A stretch of DNA of 44,297 bases from a virus. The notes under the pieces are model-generated. The model worked only from the letters and a program-made list of their open reading frames with translations, made no database searches and had not been told where the DNA came from. Shown here piece after piece: positions 1 to 6,645 of this stretch. Within the stretch, counting starts at the first letter, position 1, and each line of letters starts with the position of its first letter. A program made the position numbers and the translations under genes. The stretch is taken from the IMG/VR virus record IMGVR_UViG_3300021067_000010, positions 1 through 44,297 of that record. One strand, 5' to 3'.

Positions 1-933
1 GGAGCCGCAGCTGTTGTATCCTGGCAAATAATTCACAGTCCTGCACCTTCAGCATTTTCTGCTTCTCTCCAAGCATCACTTGATGGAACGAATTTCAATA
101 CAATTGATACTTCTACGACTTTAACTGGAGAAGTTAGAACCATTGCGACTCAAGGAGCATGGAAATTCCTTAGAATCAATCAGAATTCAAGGACAGGAGG
201 AACTACTACAACTGGAATTCTATCAGTAGCAAGAGGCTGGCCTCTCACTAGTAGTAATATTAGTGGAACTGTTGGATTGCAGGATGGGACTTTAACAACT
301 CCACCTCTTTATTTTGCTGCTGACCCTGATGTAGGAATGTATAGAACTGGAGGAGCAATTGCTTTTGGATTGAACGGAAGTAATAGATTAGTAGTTTCTG
401 ATGGAATTGTTACTTCTTCAGCTTTACTTCAGCCATCTCCAGATGCAAATAGAGATTTAGGAAGTTCTAGTCTGAGATGGAAAGACTATTATGGTTCTGG
501 TAATGTAATTGCCACAAATTTTGCAGCGGCAAATACATCCTCAAATAATGGATATTTCGGTTGGGGAAGCAGGAGTAAATTCTTTTCTGATGCTGATGGA
601 AATATTCGACTAAATAATTCAGCAGCAACAGACTTCGGACTCCTTCAATTCGGTGGGACTACCAATGCTTTTCCTGCTTTGAAGCGGGATGGAGCTGCTT
701 TAAGAACTAGACTTGCTGATGATTCTGGAGGAGCTTCCATGATTGTAGATGGATTACTTTACACTGGAACATCAGGAGTTGAATTAACTGGTATAGCATT
801 TGCTAGTCTTGGAACAGCATCTAACGGAAGAATAAGATTCTGCACAGATTGCACTAATTTCTCCAATCCATGCACAGGAGGAGGAACAGGAGCAATAGCA
901 AAACGTCTCAATGGTGCATGGGATTGCAGATGA
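1..933 (+). CDS. Tail fibre or other fibrous virion protein, 5'-truncated
   Basis: The frame is open from the first base, so this is the C-terminal part (about 310 residues) of a longer gene that begins outside the window. The sequence is rich in Gly, Ser, Thr and Asn, with repeated short beta-strand-like units (FAADPDVGMYRTGGAIAFG, LGSSSLRWKDYYGSGNV) that are typical of phage fibre shafts and heads. The motif SPDANRDLGSSSLRWKDYY recurs in many phage fibre and host-specificity proteins. The C-terminus contains CTDCTNFSNPC, a Cys-rich tip, and ends GAWDCR. The assignment to a fibre is from composition and the known motif; receptor binding is inferred. No catalytic residues are visible and the N-terminal virion-attachment part is missing. 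Confidence 0.75.
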   Translation, partial: GAAAVVSWQIIHSPAPSAFSASLQASLDGTNFNTIDTSTTLTGEVRTIATQGAWKFLRINQNSRTGGTTTTGILSVARGWPLTSSNISGTVGLQDGTLTTPPLYFAADPDVGMYRTGGAIAFGLNGSNRLVVSDGIVTSSALLQPSPDANRDLGSSSLRWKDYYGSGNVIATNFAAANTSSNNGYFGWGSRSKFFSDADGNIRLNNSAATDFGLLQFGGTTNAFPALKRDGAALRTRLADDSGGASMIVDGLLYTGTSGVELTGIAFASLGTASNGRIRFCTDCTNFSNPCTGGGTGAIAKRLNGAWDCR

Positions 934-1019
934 ATACTAAATCACCAATGCTCTATCCAGTCTGCATTATCATTATTATCATTGTATTCATCACAATCAT
1001 AGCAATCTTCTCTAAATGA
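930..1019 (+). CDS. Small single-span membrane protein (29 aa)
   Basis: The start codon overlaps the stop of the fibre gene (ATGA). The peptide begins MNTKSPMLYPVC and continues as an almost pure Ile/Val/Phe stretch of about 15 residues before ending FSK. This is one transmembrane helix and almost nothing else. It overlaps the next small gene by 4 bp, so the two are translationally coupled. Position and topology would suit a holin- or spanin-like lysis accessory, but the sequence carries no family signature. It is short enough that chance cannot be excluded. Confidence 0.5.
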   Translation: MNTKSPMLYPVCIIIIIIVFITIIAIFSK

Positions 1020-1114
1020 ACAAGCAATTCAAAGGTATCAATAGAACAATTTTAATACTCTTCCTTGTCTGTTTAGGATTTCTAATCTATAAATTCCTAG
1101 AAGGTTTGGTTTGA
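1016..1114 (+). CDS. Small single-span membrane protein (32 aa)
   Basis: It starts inside the stop of the preceding small gene (ATGA) and ends 1 base before the next gene. It has a basic N-terminus (MNKQFKGINR), a hydrophobic helix (TILILFLVCLGFLIY) and a short tail (KFLEGLV), giving an N-in single-pass topology. The pair of coupled micro-membrane proteins directly behind a fibre gene is compatible with a lysis or host-envelope role. No homology is recognised. Confidence 0.5.
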   Translation: MNKQFKGINRTILILFLVCLGFLIYKFLEGLV

Positions 1115-1115
1115 A

Positions 1116-1385
1116 ATGGCAGAAGTAGTTAGAACTTCAATTCCGAATGATATAAAAATAGGATTTATTAAACTTACTATGAATCCTAGCCCAGGAATAG
1201 AAGTGCAATTTCTTCCTTTGAGTGGTAATCCCATTACAATGAATATCCCTACCGAAGAAGCCACTCCCCTCCTAATTGCACTCAATAAAGCTAACCTAGC
1301 AAATAAAAGTTTAGTAAGAAGGATTTACGAACTTGCAATTCAAAAGGGTGCATTTCAAGGAACGATTGAAGGAGTTCCTGACTAA
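1116..1385 (+). CDS. Hypothetical protein (89 aa)
   Basis: Not recognised. It is a soluble protein with alternating polar and hydrophobic residues in the first half (beta-rich, IEVQFLPLSGNPITMNIPTEEA) and a helical second half (LLIALNKANLANKSLVRRIYELAIQKG). It starts one base after the upstream stop, so it is part of the same late transcript. It could be a small virion or assembly protein. Confidence 0.65.
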   Translation: MAEVVRTSIPNDIKIGFIKLTMNPSPGIEVQFLPLSGNPITMNIPTEEATPLLIALNKANLANKSLVRRIYELAIQKGAFQGTIEGVPD

Positions 1386-1416
1386 TTTTTCGTGAAGCGG
1401 AGCGGAGCGAATCGAA

Positions 1417-2013
1417 ATGATGGAATCTACTCCTCAAGCTCTCGTTGATCTTATAGTTCTTTGCGGGAAAACTATTGATTCTAGGTATAGAGGGTTAAGA
1501 GAATCGGACGGAGAGGAGTGGGCATCTAAAGTCGCTGCATTAGGACATTCCATAGACACACGATTCGGAAGGAAATCAGCGCACGGAGTGAATGGAAAGA
1601 AATCGATTGACACTTTCGCGATTCGGTTAGAAGAGGGAGGATCAGGAAAAACTCCTTTTTATGGGGTAAGTATTATAAGAGATAATCCTCCTATAAATGA
1701 ATGGCGCGCGACACCTCACGACTATGGAATGATTGACTCTCAATTCTGGATCCTTCCCGAGAAAGTGGAATTTGGTGGTCCGATTGAGGATTCAGGTGAA
1801 GAGGAAGAGAATTCCGAAGGAGAGGAACCCGCGAAAGAACAAGAAATGACTAAAGGAGAAATAGCCATCATAGCTCAACTCCAGGAATTAAATAACAAGA
1901 TGGGAATGTTCCTAAATGACTTTCAAGACGCGCGCGGTCGAATTAGTCAAGTGAAAGATGCTGTCAAGGAATTGAACGAAACTCTGAAGAATAAGTCATT
2001 CAAAATCTGGTAA
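1417..2013 (+). CDS. Hypothetical protein with acidic linker and C-terminal coiled coil (198 aa)
   Basis: Not recognised. Residues 1-120 look globular (CGKTIDSRYRGLRESDGEEW near the start). They are followed by a strongly acidic linker at about 122-142 (runs of Glu) and a helical coiled-coil tail (IIAQLQELNNKMGMF, ISQVKDAVKELNETLKNK). The architecture of a globular head, charged hinge and coiled coil suits an oligomeric assembly protein. The first two codons are both ATG; the second would remove one residue. Its stop overlaps a possible downstream ATG (TAATG). Its position upstream of terminase raises the possibility of a small terminase subunit, but no DNA-binding helix-turn-helix is evident. 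Confidence 0.7.
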   Translation: MMESTPQALVDLIVLCGKTIDSRYRGLRESDGEEWASKVAALGHSIDTRFGRKSAHGVNGKKSIDTFAIRLEEGGSGKTPFYGVSIIRDNPPINEWRATPHDYGMIDSQFWILPEKVEFGGPIEDSGEEEENSEGEEPAKEQEMTKGEIAIIAQLQELNNKMGMFLNDFQDARGRISQVKDAVKELNETLKNKSFKIW

Positions 2014-2044
2014 TGACTTTTCAGAATATGCTCCCAGTACTAGA

Positions 2045-2278
2045 ATGTCCTACCCCGGTCGCGCATTTCGTTGCCCTGAATGCTATAATGCTGATGTGTC
2101 TCTCTATAGTGGCTGGCACAGTACTCATGATACTGCGACGTGCAGTCAATGCAAGACAAAATTCACTAGGCAAGATGAACTCCGAGATATCTTTCATCGA
2201 CTTTGGGGACTTCATGCGAAATGTGATAGTTATGAACGGAAACTCTGGAATCGATTCCAAAAACTTACAGGTTTGTGA
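2045..2278 (+). CDS. Zinc-ribbon miniprotein (77 aa)
   Basis: Two CxxC knuckles (CPEC at residues 10-13 and CSQC at 33-36) form a complete four-Cys zinc ribbon. A helical, charged tail follows (DELRDIFHRLWGL, YERKLWNRFQKLTG). An alternative frame is open across the same bases from an ATG at 2013 (it would encode a membrane-like N-terminus joined to the next gene), but codon choice in this frame matches the rest of the phage better. I therefore take this as the real gene and start the neighbour further downstream. The ribosome-binding site is weak. Zinc-ribbon proteins of this size usually bind nucleic acid or proteins; the function here is unknown. Confidence 0.6.
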   Translation: MSYPGRAFRCPECYNADVSLYSGWHSTHDTATCSQCKTKFTRQDELRDIFHRLWGLHAKCDSYERKLWNRFQKLTGL

Positions 2279-2474
2279 AGAATTTAGTTTAGGATGGGAG
2301 ACTTGGCGTGTTGATGGCAAGGTGCATTTAGTTCCTACTAATGATTTGATGGAACATGAATTACTAGAGAAATGCTGGTGCAATCCTGAAGTGGAAGAGA
2401 ATGGGAAAATGATTTCACATCATTCTCTTGACTGTCGTGAATTGTATGAATCGAAGCCTTTGAGGATGAATTAG
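2214..2474 (+). CDS. Conserved phage protein with CWC and HHSxDxRE motifs (86 aa)
   Basis: The C-terminal half contains NDLMEHELLEKCWCNPEVEE followed by ISHHSLDCRE. This pattern (DLxEH...CWCxP...HHxxDxRE) belongs to a small-protein family widespread in tailed phages, with no established function; the Cys and His residues suggest metal binding. I chose the ATG at 2214, preceded by GGGGA at a suitable distance; 2232 is an alternative. An ATG at 2013 extends the same frame by 67 residues with a membrane-like segment, but that extension runs over the zinc-ribbon gene and uses untypical codons. Confidence 0.6.
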   Translation: MRNVIVMNGNSGIDSKNLQVCEEFSLGWETWRVDGKVHLVPTNDLMEHELLEKCWCNPEVEENGKMISHHSLDCRELYESKPLRMN

Positions 2475-2501
2475 TCCTGAACGAAGGAGAAGGAGAGAAG
2501 A

Positions 2502-2939
2502 ATGGTTAATCTCAAGATTACGCTAAAAGAGGAAGGGAAAGTCGTTGAAATTCACGAACCTCGTGATTTATTCATCGATTTTCGTCTCGGCACCATCATA
2601 GTGAATTTCTATGATGAAATGGGGCCTAGGACTGGAAGTTACAGCTTCTCCGATATCAGTGATATCGATTGGGATACTGTGCAGGGAACTCCGGAGCAGC
2701 AAGTAGTTCTGAGCACCTATCAGCAGAGAGCAATCAGGAATTTGCCACCGAAACTACCGGGACAGCCTGACTACACTTACGACCCACGAATGCCCAAGGT
2801 TGCATCTCCTACTCCTATTCAGGAAGTGAATGAGGAAGTAGTGGAGACTGGTTCCACGAAGAATACTAACAAAGACATGGGTGTGGATCAATTGAATCGT
2901 CCCACTGAAACGGATGATAAGCGAGCTGCTGTGATTTAA
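2502..2939 (+). CDS. Hypothetical protein (145 aa)
   Basis: Not recognised. It has a strong purine-rich ribosome-binding site (GAAGGAGAGAAGA). The first 60 residues are beta-rich (VNLKITLKEEGKVVEIHEP, GTIIVNFYDEMGPRTGSYSF). The second half is proline-rich and low in structure (PPKLPGQPDYTYDPRMPK), ending in a hydrophilic tail. The small domain with a disordered tail suggests a virion-associated or assembly protein. It is the last gene before the HNH insertion. Confidence 0.7.
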   Translation: MVNLKITLKEEGKVVEIHEPRDLFIDFRLGTIIVNFYDEMGPRTGSYSFSDISDIDWDTVQGTPEQQVVLSTYQQRAIRNLPPKLPGQPDYTYDPRMPKVASPTPIQEVNEEVVETGSTKNTNKDMGVDQLNRPTETDDKRAAVI

Positions 2940-2946
2940 TCTTTAA

Positions 2947-2966
2947 GGGGGGTAGAAATACCCCCT
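2947..2966 (+). other. RNA hairpin upstream of the HNH gene
   Basis: GGGGGGTA and TACCCCCT form an 8-bp stem (one G-T pair) closed by a GAAA tetraloop. There is no U-run, so it is not a classical terminator. It lies between the stop of the previous gene and the AAGGAG ribosome-binding site of the HNH gene. It may protect the mRNA or limit read-through, as hairpins ahead of phage homing endonuclease genes often do (inference). Confidence 0.5.
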
Positions 2967-2978
2967 AAGGAGTTTATC

Positions 2979-3446
2979 TTGCCTCCTAAACGTCTTACCC
3001 ATTGTAAGGAATGTGGAATACTATTAGATGAAAGTAATACTGTTTGGGTTAATGCAAGTAGTAGATATAATTCTTGTAGAGAATGTATAAAGAAAAAAGA
3101 TAGAGAATATTACAAGAAAAGATGTAATGATGAACCTGAAAAAGTTTTGGAATTTAAACAAAGATTACGAGATAATAATATAAGATGGAAATTTAATATG
3201 TCTTTGGAGGAATATAATAAACGAACTGAACTTCAACATGGACTTTGTGCTATATGTTTTCAACCATGTAAAACCGGTAGAGGTTTATCTATAGATCACA
3301 ATCATTTAACTGGTGAAATAAGAGATTTATTATGTGCTAGATGCAATACAGTTATTGGTATGGTTGATGAAGATAAATCATTACTTCTATCCATGATTCA
3401 TTACATAAAAAAACATGAATCTGTAGATACAGAGAAAACTTCTTAA
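2979..3446 (+). CDS. HNH endonuclease, endonuclease VII-like (free-standing)
   Basis: The N-terminal zinc knuckles CKEC (residues 9-12) and CREC are followed by a basic helix. Then comes the endonuclease VII-type core: GLCAICFQPCKTG, IDHNHLTGEIRDLLCARCN and a final helix. The His-Asn-His signature is in IDHNH, and the two CxxC pairs bind structural zinc. Such enzymes cut double-stranded DNA and often spread as homing genes. The start is TTG, supported by AAGGAG eight bases upstream. It is noticeably more AT-rich than its neighbours, lacks the GCGCGC motif common elsewhere, and sits between an unknown gene and terminase, all of which point to a recently inserted mobile gene. A role in packaging, as for HNH proteins beside terminases in other phages, is also possible. 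Confidence 0.85.
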   Translation: MPPKRLTHCKECGILLDESNTVWVNASSRYNSCRECIKKKDREYYKKRCNDEPEKVLEFKQRLRDNNIRWKFNMSLEEYNKRTELQHGLCAICFQPCKTGRGLSIDHNHLTGEIRDLLCARCNTVIGMVDEDKSLLLSMIHYIKKHESVDTEKTS

Positions 3447-3447
3447 A

Positions 3448-5040
3448 ATGCCATTTGATAGTTCGGGAGTTTGGCGGCCAGACGGAATTAAACAGGAATC
3501 TTTCTTGGCTTTGCCAGAAGAAATTCCTGAAGCCATTATAGGAGGAGGAGTACGTACAGGAAAAACGGAATTACTCCTCCTTTATGGGGTACTTCGTCAG
3601 TGGCATTTAATTCCTGGTTTCAAACAAGTCTATGCACGTCGCCAATTAAATCAGATAAGAAATGAAGTTGTACCTCGATCAAAATTGATCTTTAATAAAC
3701 TTGAAGGTTGGAAATATAATGCTTCCTATATGTATTGGGAATTTCAGGATACAGGAGCTATGATATGGTTAGGTCATGTAGATCAAGAGGATGATGTAAG
3801 AAATTATGATACAATGGAAATTAACTTGTTTACTCCTGATGAATTACAGGCGTGGACAGAATGGATGTATTTATATATTTCACTAGAACGTGTACGTAAG
3901 TCTCCAGGGTCCAAGCTACCAGCTATTACACGTGGTGCTGCAATGCCAGGAGACAAAGGACATACTTGGATAAAACGTAGATTTGTAGATCCTGCACCAG
4001 AAGGTGGAAAGATAATCATAGGAAGAGGAAATAGAAAGCGAGTTTATATTCATGCTACTCTAGCAGATTCAGAAAGAGTAGATGAGGAATACTCAAAACA
4101 GCTTGATGCTCTACCAGAAGCGGAAAGACAAGCCAAAAAATACGGAAATTGGAACAGTTATACTGGACAAGTTTTTGAAGAATTCAGAACTCGTCATTAT
4201 CCAGGTGAACCGGAGAATGCTGTTCATGTAATAGATTCTTTTGAAATACCCTCATTTTGGCCCCGTCTTTTTGTATTGGATTGGGGCTTTGCTGCTCTCT
4301 GTTATCTTCTTAAATTGGCTATTAGTCCTCAAAAAAGAGTTTATGCTTATCAAGAACGCTATTGGCTTAAGACTAAAATTTCTGAATGGGCACCTTTCGT
4401 TAAGGAAGATATTGAATTAGAAAATCCTCGTTCCTTTGTGGTCTGCCGTTCTGCTAAACAAGATCGTGGTCAGGAGAATACAATTCAGCAAGATATTGAA
4501 AATGAAATTGGTCGAAGTATCGAATTAGCTCAGAGCGGACCTGGTTCAAGAATTGATGGTAAACAATTAATTCATGAATATTTAAGGTGGAAACCAAAAC
4601 ATATTCCAAAGCAAGAATTACCAGAATATAATGAAGAATATGCATTGTGGATTCTTAGAAATAGAGGATTAGAAGAATACAAATCCTACATGAATTCTTT
4701 AATTCCTCAACAACCTGAAGTGAATCTTCCTAAACTCCAAATATTTTCTAATTTGAAGAAATTACAAGAAGCAATTCAAGCTTGTGTGTATGATAAAAAT
4801 CATCCCGAGGATGTTGAACCTTTTGATGGTGACGATCCATATGACTCTTTAAGATATGGACTGGATCGTGTAGGAAAGTATTTTCGTGAAGCGGAGAAGG
4901 AATTCGCGAAAGTTCAGGAAATTGCAATTCTTGAAGAGATGCTCAAGAAAACTGGGGATTACAATTCATTTTACAGGAAAGCACAGATAGTACATAAACA
5001 ATCAGGTGGACCGCGCGCGGTTCGGAGGTATCATCATTGA
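3448..5040 (+). CDS. terL: Terminase large subunit
   Basis: This is the ATP-driven DNA-packaging motor and headful/cos nuclease. Walker A is GGGVRTGKT at residues 32-40, preceded by a hydrophobic strand (EAIIGGG). The Walker B region is INLFTPDELQAW, and a coupling region with the conserved GNWNSYTGQVFEEF follows the ATPase. The C-terminal RNase H-like nuclease begins LFVLDWGFAALCYLL (first Asp) and includes GDDPYDSLRYGLDRV near the end (last acidic residues). At 530 aa it has the usual length for the family. It starts two bases after the HNH stop. No separate small terminase was recognised nearby. Confidence 0.93.
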   Translation: MPFDSSGVWRPDGIKQESFLALPEEIPEAIIGGGVRTGKTELLLLYGVLRQWHLIPGFKQVYARRQLNQIRNEVVPRSKLIFNKLEGWKYNASYMYWEFQDTGAMIWLGHVDQEDDVRNYDTMEINLFTPDELQAWTEWMYLYISLERVRKSPGSKLPAITRGAAMPGDKGHTWIKRRFVDPAPEGGKIIIGRGNRKRVYIHATLADSERVDEEYSKQLDALPEAERQAKKYGNWNSYTGQVFEEFRTRHYPGEPENAVHVIDSFEIPSFWPRLFVLDWGFAALCYLLKLAISPQKRVYAYQERYWLKTKISEWAPFVKEDIELENPRSFVVCRSAKQDRGQENTIQQDIENEIGRSIELAQSGPGSRIDGKQLIHEYLRWKPKHIPKQELPEYNEEYALWILRNRGLEEYKSYMNSLIPQQPEVNLPKLQIFSNLKKLQEAIQACVYDKNHPEDVEPFDGDDPYDSLRYGLDRVGKYFREAEKEFAKVQEIAILEEMLKKTGDYNSFYRKAQIVHKQSGGPRAVRRYHH

Positions 5041-5357
5041 TTCACTGGTTCCATCGTCTTTTTCATCCACATTGTCCTGAATGTGAAATGAAACCTGCAT
5101 GTCAAAATTGCGAAACTCTTCGCTCTCTTTTAACGACCGAAAAGCATGAAAAGCAACAATTACTCGAACGACTAATAGAATTAACTCGACCGGAAAAGAA
5201 AGAACCTGAAGAAAGAAAGGAATTACCAAAAGTAGTTCCTATGCCTACAACTTGGAGAATGAGACAGCAATTACTAGAACAGGAAGATAGGGCTAAAGCA
5301 GAAGCGATAAGAAAGAGAAATGAAGAATTAGAAAAGGAGACTGGAGTAAAGACTTAA
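5037..5357 (+). CDS. Small CxxC protein with charged coiled coil (106 aa)
   Basis: The TTG start overlaps the terminase stop (TTGA) and is backed by GGAGG eight bases upstream, so I keep it over the ATG at 5088. CPEC (residues 13-16) and CQNC (22-25) form a putative zinc knuckle, followed by a long Glu/Lys/Arg-rich helix. Short proteins with an N-terminal Cys cluster and a helical tail are common next to terminase in marine and gut podoviruses; function unknown. Confidence 0.7.
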   Translation: MIHWFHRLFHPHCPECEMKPACQNCETLRSLLTTEKHEKQQLLERLIELTRPEKKEPEERKELPKVVPMPTTWRMRQQLLEQEDRAKAEAIRKRNEELEKETGVKT

Positions 5358-5801
5358 ATGGGATTCACTGCACAGGAATGGATTCTCATACTTGGCGCGC
5401 TCACGACAATGGCTACTTCGATTATAGCAGCTATAAAGTCGAATCGCGCGAATATTGTAGGTCATGAGAATAAAGATAAACTTGAAAGCCTTCAGGGTCA
5501 GTCTGAAACTATCAAGCAAAACACTGATGGCAATATCAGCGAAATGAAAGAGAAAGTCCTTCATGCTGAGAGGGTCAACGAACACTTACTGGAAGTCGTA
5601 ACATGTTTAGTTGATCAACTTCCTGAAGGTTCGTTAATGAAAGCCAAGCGAGAGGTTGAGAAACTAAAAGCAGAAATTGGTTATCGAAGGAGTTCTGATT
5701 TCCATTCTAATTTTAGTCGAGAGAATCTTCTTCCTCCTGAAGTGAGAATTGAAGCGAAACCGAAGGAAGAGAATAAGGAGAATTTGAATGCCGGCTCGTA
5801 G
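5358..5801 (+). CDS. Membrane-anchored coiled-coil protein, holin-like candidate (147 aa)
   Basis: The N-terminus carries one transmembrane segment (WILILGALTTMATSIIAAI, about residues 8-26). A basic stop-transfer (KSNR), a coiled-coil region and a hydrophilic tail follow. Single-span proteins with this outline are frequently called phage holins or envelope-interaction proteins. No other strong holin candidate with two or three spans is visible, and the peptidoglycan peptidase lies 12 kb downstream, so the holin role is only an inference. Confidence 0.65.
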   Translation: MGFTAQEWILILGALTTMATSIIAAIKSNRANIVGHENKDKLESLQGQSETIKQNTDGNISEMKEKVLHAERVNEHLLEVVTCLVDQLPEGSLMKAKREVEKLKAEIGYRRSSDFHSNFSRENLLPPEVRIEAKPKEENKENLNAGS

Positions 5802-5961
5802 TGCTTCGCAATATCGTTTCATGCAACTCATGGCAAATAATCCCAAAAAGAAACGAGATAGTGGAATAGGACCATCACCTGAAGTTGCGCGAAAGTTTAT
5901 TAACGAAACTCCACCAAAGAAGAGGAAGCAATGGGCAGGAAAGCCGAAATCCTCGAAATAG
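5788..5961 (+). CDS. Basic DUF3008-like phage miniprotein (57 aa)
   Basis: It begins MPARSASQYRFMQLM, continues with a Lys/Arg-rich stretch, then GPSPEVARKFINETPPKKRK. The MPAxSxxQxRF start and the GPSxxVAxxFxxET core are a recurring pattern in small basic phage proteins related to DUF3008. AAGGAG lies seven to eight bases upstream of the ATG. It overlaps the previous gene by 14 bp and the next candidate by 31 bp. Function unknown; the charge suggests nucleic-acid or capsid contact. Confidence 0.75.
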   Translation: MPARSASQYRFMQLMANNPKKKRDSGIGPSPEVARKFINETPPKKRKQWAGKPKSSK

Positions 5962-6089
5962 CAGTACTGATAGGAACTTTTCTCTGGAAGAAGAGGAAGG
6001 CTAAGAAAGATGCCGGACGAAAAGAAAAAGAGGAATATTCCAGAGCCACCTCCGAGTCTATTCCGGACGTTACTCGGACAAAGGGCTAA
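5931..6089 (+). CDS. Possible small membrane protein in an overlapping frame (52 aa)
   Basis: The reading frame starts with ATG behind GAGGAAG. It encodes a short hydrophobic helix (ILEIAVLIGTFLW) followed by a very basic stretch and a hydrophilic tail. It overlaps the upstream gene by 31 bp and the downstream gene by 80 bp, which is long for this phage. The ribosome-binding site, the hydrophobic/basic layout and the fact that it fills the gap between two well-supported genes favour it; the large overlap counts against it. Confidence 0.4.
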   Translation: MGRKAEILEIAVLIGTFLWKKRKAKKDAGRKEKEEYSRATSESIPDVTRTKG

Positions 6090-6645
6090 GTGGGAACATC
6101 CTATAAGAAGAAAGCAAATAGAACAATTCATGTATCCTAACCAGGATATATTTCCTCGAACTGATTTGCGGCCAACTAGTTTGACTAAATTTCAGGACAG
6201 AACTTTCCGTTCAATGAAAGATTATATTCCTCGTGTAATTGAATTGCCAGATTATATAAGTGGTGTTCCTTTTGATTTACTTGAAGAAATAGGATTGCCT
6301 TACTCTGTAGACCAAAATGCGCGAGTTTTAGTTCCATCTCAACATGGTTCGGCAATTAACATTCCATTATTAACTAATTCAATGGGATTAGGTGAAGGAA
6401 CAGTTAGTATTGGAAAAGATCCTAAAACAAATCAGCCCTATATGTCAATTTTTGATTCATGGGATTTTGATGAACCTGGTTCTGGATTTGAGTGGACTTC
6501 CCAATTAAGAAAATCAGGAGTTCCTTTTAATATCTATGATAGAATTCCTCTCAAAATGGATAATGGAAAAATAAGAAGAATTCAAACTACCAAGCAAAGT
6601 AAGGATGTTCTTCTCCCCTATGAAGGGAATAAGAAGAGAAAGTAA
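6010..6645 (+). CDS. Conserved phage protein upstream of portal (211 aa)
   Basis: There is a proline-rich basic N-terminus (KKKRNIPEPPPSLFRTLLG), then a globular domain that includes NSMGLGEGTVSIG and YMSIFDSWDFDEPGSGFEW. A strand ending in D-x-W/Y-D-F-D is common in phage proteins of unknown function located between terminase and portal. The stop overlaps the portal start (TAATG). It is likely a virion or assembly component, inferred from position. Confidence 0.7.
   Translation: MPDEKKKRNIPEPPPSLFRTLLGQRAKWEHPIRRKQIEQFMYPNQDIFPRTDLRPTSLTKFQDRTFRSMKDYIPRVIELPDYISGVPFDLLEEIGLPYSVDQNARVLVPSQHGSAINIPLLTNSMGLGEGTVSIGKDPKTNQPYMSIFDSWDFDEPGSGFEWTSQLRKSGVPFNIYDRIPLKMDNGKIRRIQTTKQSKDVLLPYEGNKKRK

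Noticed and set aside
1-933. Simple circular continuation of the fibre gene from the right end
   Set aside because: Stop codons occur in all forward frames within the last 30 bases, and no start codon is in frame between the window start and position 276, so the 5' part is simply missing.
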